This document shows, piece by piece, positions 11,150 through 20,127 of a stretch of DNA of 23,613 nt. The first letter of the stretch is position 1. Every line of letters starts with the position of its first letter. Source of the DNA: a virus. Below the pieces are notes generated by a model, which had not been told where the DNA came from, made no database searches, and was given only the letters and a program-made list of their open reading frames with translations. The position numbers were made by a program, and so were the translations under genes. The stretch covers positions 1 to 23,613 of IMG/VR virus record IMGVR_UViG_3300027996_000168, one strand, 5' to 3'.

Positions 11150-12760
11150 ATGGCATTAACATTAACTTCAGAACCAACTAGAACAGTAAACGGTATACTT
11201 TCAAATGTTACTGCAATGAAAAGCCAGATTCCTTTCGAGTTTTTAAGGAGGGATTATGTAGGTGCGCTTACGGGTTCTTCTGGAGGTGGATCGCCTACTT
11301 TAATAATCCAACTACCAAATGAAACAGCTGTTACTGACAACTTAATGGTAGGAGCTCTTATTTATGTTGTATTTACTTCTGTTTATACTACAGGGTTCTA
11401 TGAGGTTACCTCAATTTCGGCAGGGGGGACAATATCAATTGGGGTTAACATACCCTACATAAGTAATCCTACTTGTGATGTTAATTTATTGTACAGACCT
11501 AATTATAATGTAGCTATTAATTTAATAGATAATAGTACGGGTAACTTTATTTTATCAAGTGCTGTAAGGTATACTCCTAAGCAAAATGGTGAGTTATTTG
11601 TAGATTTGTCTGGTTTGTTTTTTGGATACCAACCATTTGAGGGGGCTTTAGATTTTAAAATAACATATGCTGAAAGTTGGGGTGGTGTTGATTTGGGCTA
11701 CTCAGTATCAAATGATTATTTAGGGCTTCCTGCTAGTAAGCAATTACTTAATGATGGTGGAGCTAATATGTGGGAGTACTTACCTAACGTTCAAAATGTG
11801 TCGGATATAAATAAGATCACAAAATCAGCTTCGCCTGACAACGAGCCTATTTTTTGGTTTGATTTAGATGTTAGTTTTCCATTCGTTGTAAACGATTACG
11901 TGACTGTTAATGTGCCTCCATATAAAACAACCGCTAAGATAACGACTGTATCAAATGTATCGGGAACTAGATGGATTCAATTAGATACTCCTTTCTTAGG
12001 AGGTAAAGAAGCTGGATCAACTTCTATACTAGGTAATATTTCCTCTGTTGCTGGTAAATTCTTAACTTCCTTTAATAAACCTAAACAATGGAGGTACTAC
12101 AGTAGAACATTCAGTTGGATATTTGACGATAATCTAATTGCTAGAACTGGAAATGCTGCGGTATCATTAGATTTAAAAGGATATGACAATGCAGGGAGTT
12201 TGATATATTCAGATTCTGGCGAGTTTGAATCTGCTGGATTTTATACTTACAGTATAGACCCGACTGTTGATGTTTCTTACTTTGAATTAACTTTAAGTAG
12301 TGGGGGTGTAGCAAGTGAGGTGCTTACAATAACGCAGGAGCCACCTTGTAAGAATCCTATTATGATTGAGTGGGAAAATGATCAAGGTGTTATGGATCAG
12401 TATATTTTCGGGTTCAATCAAGCGGTAACAGATACAGCTAAGGAGGGATTAGTTTATGAGTCTCCAATAACTCAAACAATGGATTTAGTAAGCAATACTT
12501 TAGGTCGCTTACCTATTGGCAGTAACCAATCAATTCAGTTATTAGCAAGTAATTTAGATGTCAATACATTCAACGCACTTAAGAGAATAAAGGAATCTGA
12601 TACAGTTAATTTATTCCTTGATGTAGAAGGCAATAAAAAGATTTCAGTAGCTGTAGTGGGGGATTATACATCTGTAAGGGAAACCGATTCGGTGGTAGCT
12701 GATTTAGGTATTAAGATAAAGCTTCCTTCAAACTTTCAAATCGAAAACGCATGGCAATAA
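11150..12760 (+). CDS. large virion protein, probable tail or baseplate component, 536 aa
   Basis: A 536-residue protein rich in glycine, serine, threonine and beta-forming residues throughout, typical of a virion surface protein with stacked beta domains. An N-terminal domain (1-100) contains an internal GSSGGGS linker at 42-48. A middle region ends near NEPIFWFDLD. The C-terminal part contains PPCKNPIMIEWENDQGVMDQ followed by a helix and a beta ending. There is no signal peptide, enzyme motif or coiled coil. It precedes and overlaps the 831-residue gene (ATGGCAATAA, 12751-12760), so both probably act at the same tail structure. No named family. Confidence 0.55.
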   Translation: MALTLTSEPTRTVNGILSNVTAMKSQIPFEFLRRDYVGALTGSSGGGSPTLIIQLPNETAVTDNLMVGALIYVVFTSVYTTGFYEVTSISAGGTISIGVNIPYISNPTCDVNLLYRPNYNVAINLIDNSTGNFILSSAVRYTPKQNGELFVDLSGLFFGYQPFEGALDFKITYAESWGGVDLGYSVSNDYLGLPASKQLLNDGGANMWEYLPNVQNVSDINKITKSASPDNEPIFWFDLDVSFPFVVNDYVTVNVPPYKTTAKITTVSNVSGTRWIQLDTPFLGGKEAGSTSILGNISSVAGKFLTSFNKPKQWRYYSRTFSWIFDDNLIARTGNAAVSLDLKGYDNAGSLIYSDSGEFESAGFYTYSIDPTVDVSYFELTLSSGGVASEVLTITQEPPCKNPIMIEWENDQGVMDQYIFGFNQAVTDTAKEGLVYESPITQTMDLVSNTLGRLPIGSNQSIQLLASNLDVNTFNALKRIKESDTVNLFLDVEGNKKISVAVVGDYTSVRETDSVVADLGIKIKLPSNFQIENAWQ

Positions 12761-15246
12761 TAGAGATTCAATTAGAGGATGGTTATTTAGATTTATTAGA
12801 GGGGGTAGAAAGGAGTTTTTATATAACTAAGCAGATCCACGACTTAAAGGATTTGAATACAAGGAACGCTACTTTTAGTAAAACTATAAAAATACCTAGA
12901 ACGGTAAACAATAGAAATCTACTAAATTATCAAATGGTAGATTTTGGAGCTTACGACGGTGAACCTTATAAATACATCCCTTGCACTGTTCTTATGTATG
13001 GAGTGCCTATACTTGAAGATGGGAGACTTTTCCTTTCTTCAGAATCTAGTACAGATAAAACTTTATCAATTGGAGTATTTGGGGGCCTTATAGATTTCTT
13101 CGCTAATCTGAGTGATGATCTTATTGGTGATTTGAATTGGACAGAATTTAATTTTGAGTGGAATTTAACAAACATAACTCCCTACCTAAATACAACTGAA
13201 GGGTTTTTGTTTGGTCAAGCTGGTTGGATAAAGAACGACGACTGGGCAACGGCTCAATCAGAAGGTATTTCTTCTTCAATACAAATAAACGATCCAGATA
13301 TAAGAGTCAACGGTGGTTTTATGTACTTTAAAACAATTATAGAAAGAATACTAGCTTTGCAACCTAACTTAATATTCGATTTATCAAAACTTAATAATAA
13401 TACCCTTTATAATGATCTGGTTTTATGCTTACCGATCACTCAATTAGTAGATAATTTCACTGAGGTAGAAAGCAATAGGTCAGTAGTGAAGGCTGCAAAA
13501 ACTTTCTACGATTTGAATTACGTTGACACTGATGTAAGAGTCACTTTCCCTACAGTATCTTATGAAGATCCTGTGGGATTATGGGATAATGTAACTAGTC
13601 AATTTGATATTTCATTAGATGGATATTATGATATTGATTTAAATATACTTGTAGAGTATAATGAATTTGGGCAGTCTAGAACTGGGTATGTTGGTTATGT
13701 GCCTACTTATGTGGCTTCAATTTTTCACGGGGTTGAAGTTATAGTCTATCAAGGTACTACCGTAATATTTAGTGAGAGAGTTACGCGTGGCTTTAAGCAA
13801 GTGAACCCTTCCTTGTCAAGGTACTTAACTAACGGGGAGTCTATATACGTATCTATTAAGGGGTTTGGTGCTGTTGGAGCTTTTTCAAACATTGAAGGGT
13901 CGTTTCAGATTAAGGGTTCGACTGCTGATAAATCCGACTATGTTATTTTAAGTGAATTTTTCCCAAAGATTAGTCAAAAGAACTTTGTGAAAGAGGTTTT
14001 TAAGATATTTAATGCAATCCCTTACTACGAGTCTAACGGTGTTAGTGTAGAGCTTTGGGATGACATTATAAAAGCGGAAGATATTGATTTAACACCATAC
14101 GTAGATACGGCAAAAAGCATTGAGGAGTCTGGGACTATTCGTGGTTATGGTCAAGTTAATACTTTAAAGTATGCAGAAAACGATACCGTAAACACAAAAG
14201 AGATAGGTACTAATTTTAATGTATTAAACAATTCACTACCCCCTAAAAAGGTTATTTTACAATCTTTGTTTAGTGCGTCTGATGAGGCTTATTCGTCAGG
14301 GTACGATTTCGCTTCATTCCCTTTGATCCCTATGAATTATACGAATGTAACAGGGAATAATATTTCTGTTAATTCTGGTTCTCAAAACTATTCGACCCCA
14401 TTAAGTAATGATTTAAAAGTAGGTGATTTATTATTTGTTAAGAACGCAGCTAATACTGGACTTCAAGGAAGAAGGAGGGTTGTGTCGGTAAGTTCTCCTA
14501 CTAATGGGTTGGTTGATGTGGCTTTCTCTCAAACTTCTACGCGAAAGTGGGATTATATACGAAGTAGTAAGCAGGAAATTGGATTAAGATTTGGAAGGGT
14601 TTCAAATGAAACGAATGTAACTGTTAGAGACGGGGGGTTTGATATACTAGCATCTAATATGAAAAAAGTCCTGTTTGATGAGACTTTAAAATGGAGCAGC
14701 TTAACCGATTCTTATTATGATAATTTAATAAAAACTTTAGTTAAACCAACAGTTAAAAGGTTGTGGCTTAAGCTTCCTATTGCTATATATAATTCTATTA
14801 ATTTAAAGAGACCTGCATACATAGACGGTAAGCGTTGGTATATTAATAAGTTAGAGCAATATAGTCCTACTAAATTGTGTCGAGGTGAATTTATAGAACT
14901 TAAAAACCCTTTACCTGTAACTCAATCCTCTTCTTACTCAGTTTCATTTCAGTTTCTAGATTTAGGTACAGTAAACCAAGGTCAAATTGTGACTGACAAT
15001 ATTACGATATTAAACAATGGTGGAAGCATAGAGGTTGTTGATATTACTCGACAGGGGGGAACAGGTATAGGTGCTTGGTCTTTAAGTTCCGCGCAAGTAA
15101 CATTAAACCCTACACTTTCTGAAGTGGTAGTTCTTACTTACCAATCTGATACTGTTACGGTGGGTATTCAAACAGTAGACATTAAATGCTTAGATCAATT
15201 TGGGAAAGAAATAATAACAACAGTGCAAGTAAACGTGGTAGAATAA
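12751..15246 (+). CDS. large virion protein with C-terminal Ig-like domain, 831 aa
   Basis: An 831-residue, acidic, beta-rich protein, probably at the tail tip. The first ~720 residues show no motif that I can name, although DLNTRNATFSKTIKIPRTVN (34-53) is a recognisable pattern of Bacteroidota phage tail proteins. Residues about 723-831 form an Ig-like domain of ASPM/SPD-2/Hydin type: FLDLGTVNQGQ, NITILNNGG, then a long strand region ending TTVQVNVVE. Such domains bind surface carbohydrates or pack against other virion proteins (inference). It starts inside the preceding gene and is followed seven bases later by the tape measure gene. Confidence 0.55.
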   Translation: MAIIEIQLEDGYLDLLEGVERSFYITKQIHDLKDLNTRNATFSKTIKIPRTVNNRNLLNYQMVDFGAYDGEPYKYIPCTVLMYGVPILEDGRLFLSSESSTDKTLSIGVFGGLIDFFANLSDDLIGDLNWTEFNFEWNLTNITPYLNTTEGFLFGQAGWIKNDDWATAQSEGISSSIQINDPDIRVNGGFMYFKTIIERILALQPNLIFDLSKLNNNTLYNDLVLCLPITQLVDNFTEVESNRSVVKAAKTFYDLNYVDTDVRVTFPTVSYEDPVGLWDNVTSQFDISLDGYYDIDLNILVEYNEFGQSRTGYVGYVPTYVASIFHGVEVIVYQGTTVIFSERVTRGFKQVNPSLSRYLTNGESIYVSIKGFGAVGAFSNIEGSFQIKGSTADKSDYVILSEFFPKISQKNFVKEVFKIFNAIPYYESNGVSVELWDDIIKAEDIDLTPYVDTAKSIEESGTIRGYGQVNTLKYAENDTVNTKEIGTNFNVLNNSLPPKKVILQSLFSASDEAYSSGYDFASFPLIPMNYTNVTGNNISVNSGSQNYSTPLSNDLKVGDLLFVKNAANTGLQGRRRVVSVSSPTNGLVDVAFSQTSTRKWDYIRSSKQEIGLRFGRVSNETNVTVRDGGFDILASNMKKVLFDETLKWSSLTDSYYDNLIKTLVKPTVKRLWLKLPIAIYNSINLKRPAYIDGKRWYINKLEQYSPTKLCRGEFIELKNPLPVTQSSSYSVSFQFLDLGTVNQGQIVTDNITILNNGGSIEVVDITRQGGTGIGAWSLSSAQVTLNPTLSEVVVLTYQSDTVTVGIQTVDIKCLDQFGKEIITTVQVNVVE

Positions 15247-15253
15247 TAAGAAT

Positions 15254-17242
15254 ATGGCAGACATTAAACAATCAGTAGTTACAGAGGTAGTAATAAATAA
15301 CAAGCAAGCTACTAAAGCAATAAACGATCAAGAAAAAGCTCAAGATAAGTTAACTGAATCTACTAATGAGTCGTCTAAGGCGACAGAACAAGCGGAGGGA
15401 GCTATCGATAATATGGCATCATCTTTAGGTCTTAACCTAGGGGCTATGAAGAAGACTGTTGGGGGGTTAAGTGGTGTAGTGAAAGGAATGAAGACGCTCA
15501 AAGGTGCTATTGCTGCCACAGGAATAGGTCTCTTAGTTCTTGCCCTTGTAGGTTTAGTTTCTTGGTTTAAAAGAACGGAAGAAGGGGGTGATAAGCTATC
15601 TGTTATAATGTCAGGCGTTGGGGGTGTTATGGAAGGTCTTCTTGATGTGGTGGGTAATCTTGGTAAGATAGCTTTTGAAGTTTTAGTGGCATCAATAAAG
15701 ATAGCGATTAATGTATTTGAAGTGTATGTAGCAACAGTAACTAGAGGAGCTTTGTTTGTACAGCTTGCGTGGGCTAAATTGTCAGGTACAGTTGAGGACG
15801 TTAATAGTATAAATGAAAAGTTAATAGAGAACAACGAGAAAATAGTACAGTCAGGTAAAGAGATAGTAGATACTGTTAAGGATGCTACTAAGGAGATAAT
15901 TTTGGAATCAAAAGCTCTAGTAGATAATGCTAAGGCTCTAAAAGATAAAGCGGATCAATCCATTGCTCTTCAAAAGATTGAAAACGATCTTAATAGGTTA
16001 ACTAGAAAGAATACGGTAGCGGAAGCGAAAAGAAGAGAAGAGATACAAAAGAATATATTAGTTACAAGAGATTTTAACAAGTCTTTTGAAGATAGAAGAG
16101 CTGCTTTAAATAAAGCAAATGAATTAGAGCAGACACAACTAGAGGAGTCTGTACGTATAGCTGAAACACAGTTTAAGTTGGCTAAAGAAAGAGACGCTAT
16201 TTCTGATAGTGATAAAACAAGTTTAGATGGTGTTGCTCAAGCAGAGGCGAATTTAATTAACGTTAGAACTCAGTCATTATCTAGACAAAAAGAGCTTCAA
16301 AACAGGATAACAGAACAGAATAATAAGCAAGACGCTGAGTTGAAAGCTTTACAAGCGACAAAAGATGCTGTAGAGGCGTCGGATAAATTAACTGAGGACG
16401 CTAGGATTAAGAGAATAGATGATGCTGAATTAAAACTAGTATTAGCTAGGGAAAAAGAAGCTGCTAGGAAAGCTGAAGATCTAGAGAGTGCTAGATTATT
16501 TGAGGAAGAGCTTACTAACATAGAAACCGCTAAATTTGAGAGAGAAAAAGAAGCTGCAAATGGACATAAGGCAGAGTTAGAATTAATTGAGTTTGATCAT
16601 CAAACAAGATTGACTAAAATAAAAGAAAAAGCAGCAGTAAAAGAGGAGAAATTAAAGAAGGCTGAAATTAAGGGCGCTAGAATATCCGCAGAACAGCAGT
16701 TAGCAATATCTGGAGGTGCTGTATCAGAATTAGGGGGGTTGATTAAAGATAACGCTGTTAGTTCTGCTGTAATTAATATAGCGAATGGAGTTACAGCAGC
16801 CTTGGCTTTAGGGCCAGTAGGTATACCTACCATACCCGGCATAATAGCAACGGGTTTGGCTCAGTTAGGAATAATTAAATCTGTTGAAACCGTCAAAGCA
16901 GAGGATGGTATGATGATACAGGGAGCGAGCCACTTAAATGGAGGGGTTAATGTAATGACTCCTAATGGAATGATTGAGGCTGAAGGGGGTGAGTTTATAA
17001 TGAATAAGTTAAGCACTGCGATGTTTAAAGATGAGTTAAGTGCTATATCACAAGCAGGGGGTGGTGTTCCATTAGCGCAAAGAGGTTTATTGATTGAGGG
17101 AGCTTCAAGCTCTTCTAGCCTTAGGAATTTAAGCAGTGATATTAGTGGAACTGTAAATGGTGTTCAAACAGTATTAGTAACAGAAGATTTAACGGCGGTA
17201 CAATCTAGAGTATCAGTAACGGAACAAATAAGTACATTATAA
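15254..17242 (+). CDS. tail tape measure protein
   Basis: A 662-residue protein with long heptad-rich helices at about 170-490 (EKLIENNEKIVQSGKEIVD, many KALKDKADQS-like segments). One hydrophobic stretch lies at 84-105 (GAIAATGIGLLVLALVGLVS) and another near 515-545. The C-terminal region has GASHLNGGVNVMTPNGMIEA followed by EGGEFIMNK (580-605), a signature of Bacteroidota tape measures. At about 0.15 nm per residue in a helix it suggests a tail near 100 nm. The tape measure sets tail length and is later injected at the cell membrane. It overlaps the next gene by one base. Confidence 0.8.
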   Translation: MADIKQSVVTEVVINNKQATKAINDQEKAQDKLTESTNESSKATEQAEGAIDNMASSLGLNLGAMKKTVGGLSGVVKGMKTLKGAIAATGIGLLVLALVGLVSWFKRTEEGGDKLSVIMSGVGGVMEGLLDVVGNLGKIAFEVLVASIKIAINVFEVYVATVTRGALFVQLAWAKLSGTVEDVNSINEKLIENNEKIVQSGKEIVDTVKDATKEIILESKALVDNAKALKDKADQSIALQKIENDLNRLTRKNTVAEAKRREEIQKNILVTRDFNKSFEDRRAALNKANELEQTQLEESVRIAETQFKLAKERDAISDSDKTSLDGVAQAEANLINVRTQSLSRQKELQNRITEQNNKQDAELKALQATKDAVEASDKLTEDARIKRIDDAELKLVLAREKEAARKAEDLESARLFEEELTNIETAKFEREKEAANGHKAELELIEFDHQTRLTKIKEKAAVKEEKLKKAEIKGARISAEQQLAISGGAVSELGGLIKDNAVSSAVINIANGVTAALALGPVGIPTIPGIIATGLAQLGIIKSVETVKAEDGMMIQGASHLNGGVNVMTPNGMIEAEGGEFIMNKLSTAMFKDELSAISQAGGGVPLAQRGLLIEGASSSSSLRNLSSDISGTVNGVQTVLVTEDLTAVQSRVSVTEQISTL

Positions 17243-17469
17243 TGGGAGATAAAAAATACACACTATCAGAGCTTTTTAATATGGGTCTAATAAGCTATAA
17301 GCCTATTTTTTACATAGAGATGTTTAATAAGTATGAGCAACTTGTCAAGTCAGGTACTAAGAAAGCGAAAGCTGTAAAAGATGTGGCTGAGTTGTCTAGA
17401 GTTACACCTAGGACTGTGTACAAAGCTATTAGATTATTGAACCCAAAAGAGAAAGAATTTATATTTTAG
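17242..17469 (+). CDS. small helix-turn-helix protein in the tail module, 75 aa
   Basis: A 75-residue basic protein with a plausible HTH: AKAVKDVAELSRVTPRTVYK (about 42-61), with the turn at LSRVT and recognition helix PRTVYKAIRLL. The N-terminal half (LSELFNMGLISYKPIFYIEM) is helical. Its ATG overlaps the tape measure stop (TAATG), so it is co-translated with a late gene. HTH proteins in late operons can act as late regulators, but a structural role is equally possible. It is unusual between the tape measure and a fibre gene. Confidence 0.6.
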   Translation: MGDKKYTLSELFNMGLISYKPIFYIEMFNKYEQLVKSGTKKAKAVKDVAELSRVTPRTVYKAIRLLNPKEKEFIF

Positions 17470-17487
17470 ATATTTAATTATAATATT

Positions 17488-17506
17488 TACGGTTTAATAA
17501 ACTGTA
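17488..17506 (+). other. small hairpin before the fibre gene
   Basis: TACGGTTT (17488-17495) and AAACTGTA (17499-17506) form eight pairs (one G-T) with a three-base loop. It ends six bases before the fibre gene ATG at 17513, so it could affect translation or mark the end of the tape measure transcript. No U-tract follows. Confidence 0.4.
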
Positions 17507-17512
17507 GATGTT

Positions 17513-19060
17513 ATGGCTAGGAATTGGACTGAAGTAAATAATAATAGAGGCAATGTATTAAGAACCTCTTATCAGAAAGGGATTGTCTCAGATGCTACAG
17601 TTAAACCAGACTCTAATATTCACTATATAGAGATTGATGTATTAGGCGCACCTATAACTATAACAGGAGATGCTAGCACGTCGCAAACAGGCGATGAAAT
17701 AAGGGTAACAATTAAAAACACAGGAGGGTCTGAGGCTTCACTTTATTTTTCAGGTGACTTTGAAAATACCTCTGCTTCAATATCTGTGGGGGAGTCTGAG
17801 GCAACTTCATTTTTTTGCAATGGGAGTAGTTTTGTATTGAGTCGATTGGATAGTTTGCAGAACACAATCGTAGTAAACCAAGCAAACGTATCAACAACTT
17901 TAGGGGGTGTCATTGATAGTACAAAAGAGTATTTTATTGATGGTATAATTGATTTGGGAACAACTCAAATAACTGTACCCACAACAGGGATAACATTAAG
18001 AGGCTATAGCTTTGATTTAAGTGGTCTTGTGTCTAGTGAAGACAATTATTCTATGATTGTATCAGAGACTCCGATTATAGGAAGTGGTAATATACTAGGA
18101 TTTGATTTTTATTACAGTGTAACGGGAACAAATAGTAAAGTTCATGATATATATGACGCTACAGGTTTTAGTGCCTTTGAATATGCTAGAGTCAATTATA
18201 TTAATTGCACTTCATTAGGTGATATTTACAACTACCGTCAAGGGTTAGAAACGGGGACGGGTAGATTTGGGGGAAGTCCAAGTTTAACTTTACACGGAAC
18301 TTGGGTTGGTGGGTTTAGAATCACAACATCTATAGTAAGATCTTTATCCGCTGCAATGACAGAGCCATTATTTAAGGCAGGAACAGCTTTTTCAATGGAT
18401 AGCAGATTTTTAACTGACATAAACGTTGACCTACCTGCGTTGTCTTCTTTATTAGATTTTGCACCTGCAAACTTCCCTAATCCTAGCACCTTACAACTTA
18501 AGGGTTGTATTGTTACTAGAGACGGAATAAGTAACTCAGATGATTTAAATTTAACCCCAAATATTAACCAAAAATATTTATCCTCTGATTGGGATGGTAA
18601 TTTAGGTATCAGAAATACTTTCATAGGAGGATTAAAAGATATTACTACAGAGGTCGAAACAGTCTTAACGGTAGGTGTTCCCATTGCTGTAATTGCAGGT
18701 ACTTGGATAAACTCAGATGAACAACATTTTGATAGTAATTTCAACTACTCATTTAGACATTTAGGTACTGACCCGCTAGACTTTAGGGTAGTATTTGATT
18801 TCGTACTAAAAGGCACACAAGACCAAGAGTATAAGATTTATCTAAAAAAAGATAGTGGGGCGGTAATTACAACACTATACACACAAACAAGAACGATTGA
18901 CAGATTAGCAGGAAATAGAGATGTTGCTTATTTTAACGGCACATTTGGTATTGCTATGCTTCAAAATGACTTTGTTTATTGGGAGGTTGAAAATATTACA
19001 AGCGCAGGGAATAATTGCACCTTAGAGTTAACTTCTCAATGGTTGATTGAAGAGAGGTAA
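17513..19060 (+). CDS. tail fibre or receptor-binding protein, 515 aa
   Basis: A 515-residue protein dominated by beta strands and polar residues. Residues 40-110 (HYIEIDVLGAPITITGDAST and following) look like a beta domain. TTQITVPTTGITLRGYSFDL (about 148-167) and the next repeats resemble the turns of a right-handed beta-helix as in tailspikes. The C-terminal 130 residues form a beta-sandwich-like trimer tip (NFNYSFRHLGTDPLDFRVVF). There is no catalytic motif. Late position before the head genes and the composition fit a receptor-binding fibre or spike; no family is certain. Confidence 0.6.
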   Translation: MARNWTEVNNNRGNVLRTSYQKGIVSDATVKPDSNIHYIEIDVLGAPITITGDASTSQTGDEIRVTIKNTGGSEASLYFSGDFENTSASISVGESEATSFFCNGSSFVLSRLDSLQNTIVVNQANVSTTLGGVIDSTKEYFIDGIIDLGTTQITVPTTGITLRGYSFDLSGLVSSEDNYSMIVSETPIIGSGNILGFDFYYSVTGTNSKVHDIYDATGFSAFEYARVNYINCTSLGDIYNYRQGLETGTGRFGGSPSLTLHGTWVGGFRITTSIVRSLSAAMTEPLFKAGTAFSMDSRFLTDINVDLPALSSLLDFAPANFPNPSTLQLKGCIVTRDGISNSDDLNLTPNINQKYLSSDWDGNLGIRNTFIGGLKDITTEVETVLTVGVPIAVIAGTWINSDEQHFDSNFNYSFRHLGTDPLDFRVVFDFVLKGTQDQEYKIYLKKDSGAVITTLYTQTRTIDRLAGNRDVAYFNGTFGIAMLQNDFVYWEVENITSAGNNCTLELTSQWLIEER

Positions 19061-19076
19061 TGAACCATATGGTTCA
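19061..19076 (+). promoter_or_regulatory. perfect 16-bp palindrome, possible operator or short terminator
   Basis: TGAACCATATGGTTCA is its own reverse complement, directly after the fibre stop codon and 40 bases before the protease gene. As DNA it could be a dimeric protein site; as RNA it gives at most a 6-bp stem with a four-base loop and is followed by A residues rather than U. TAACTTTA (about 19105-19112) downstream is close to a Bacteroidota -7 box. Confidence 0.45.
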
Positions 19077-19116
19077 CAAAACAAAAAGCATCTATTTAGT
19101 TGCGTAACTTTAAGTA

Positions 19117-20115
19117 ATGAGTATGAAGACGATTAGGATTGATGGTATTGTAGGTGACTTACTTAACACAGCGGACGGCTTTAAAGCTAGAGTTGCTGAG
19201 TTAGATTTATCTGATAAAGACGATCTTAAGGTTGTTGTAAACTCTCAAGGTGGAAGTGTTTTAGAGGGTTATGGAATATATAATTTCTTAAAAAACCTAG
19301 ATAACGAGGTGTTTATTGATATAGATGGATTTGCAGGATCAATTGCTACATTAATATCTTTGGCTACTAAGAAGGAAAACACTTCTATTAGTGAGGTTTC
19401 AATGTTTATGATTCATAGAAGTTCAGTAACAGCAGAAGGGAATCAAGAGCAGCTGGCTAGTCAGATAAAGATTCTTGATTCAATAGATAACACTTTAGCA
19501 TCTGTTTATTCAGAGAGGACTGATATCCCTAAAGATACTATCACAGAAATGATGTCCAAGGAGACTTGGTTGAGTGGAGCTGATGCAGTTAAGGCTGGAT
19601 TCATAGGAAGCTTGAGTAATAAGATTTCAGCCGACGTGGTTGCGCGAGTATATAGTAAACAAATAAAAGAGAATATGAATTTAGTAGAAAAAATGATGTC
19701 TTCTTTTAAAGCTGAGGCTGAAGAAGAGAAGAAAAAAGAAGAAGAAACTGTTACGGCTGAGGCTAAAGCAGAAAAAGACAAAGAAGATGAAGAAGCTAAA
19801 GCTGAATCTACAGTTACAATGGAGGCATTTACTCAATTAGTTGAGGCAGTAGCTAAATTGTCAGCTAAACTAGATGAAGATGACGAAGTAGCTGAAACAG
19901 ACGAAGAGATTGAGAAGAAGAAAGAATTAGAGGAAGAAGAAATGAGTGCTGTTATTTCTGCGGAAGTAGAGGCAAAAGTTAAATCTACAATCTTAAACTT
20001 AAAAGCTTCTAAGGGACTTGCTCCAGTAGGAATTACAAAAGAGCCTGTAGCAGTGAACGCATTCACAGCACACAGAGCAAGACAAAAAGAAATCGAAAGC
20101 AAAACAAGACTTTAA
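19117..20115 (+). CDS. ClpP-type prohead protease with scaffold-like C-terminal half
   Basis: A 332-residue protein. The first ~180 residues form a ClpP-fold serine protease: oxyanion strand VVNSQGGSV (40-48), nucleophile Ser75 in GFAGSIATL, His100 in FMIHRSS, and KETWLSGADAV (148-158) with Glu149 where ClpP has its third residue, as in other phage members. Residues ~190-290 are highly charged (long E/K runs) and helical, as in scaffolding proteins. An in-frame ATG at 19675 (residue 187) could give a separate scaffold of 146 residues, like lambda C/Nu3. The protease matures the prohead and removes scaffold. The gene precedes the capsid gene by 12 bases. Confidence 0.85.
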   Translation: MSMKTIRIDGIVGDLLNTADGFKARVAELDLSDKDDLKVVVNSQGGSVLEGYGIYNFLKNLDNEVFIDIDGFAGSIATLISLATKKENTSISEVSMFMIHRSSVTAEGNQEQLASQIKILDSIDNTLASVYSERTDIPKDTITEMMSKETWLSGADAVKAGFIGSLSNKISADVVARVYSKQIKENMNLVEKMMSSFKAEAEEEKKKEEETVTAEAKAEKDKEDEEAKAESTVTMEAFTQLVEAVAKLSAKLDEDDEVAETDEEIEKKKELEEEEMSAVISAEVEAKVKSTILNLKASKGLAPVGITKEPVAVNAFTAHRARQKEIESKTRL

Positions 20116-20127
20116 ATAAATAATAAT

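Noticed and set aside
15340-16842. Long minus-strand ORFs opposite the tape measure (also 18238-18744, 19506-20102, 22279-23421)
   Set aside because: They are serine/proline-rich shadows caused by the codon bias of the + strand genes.
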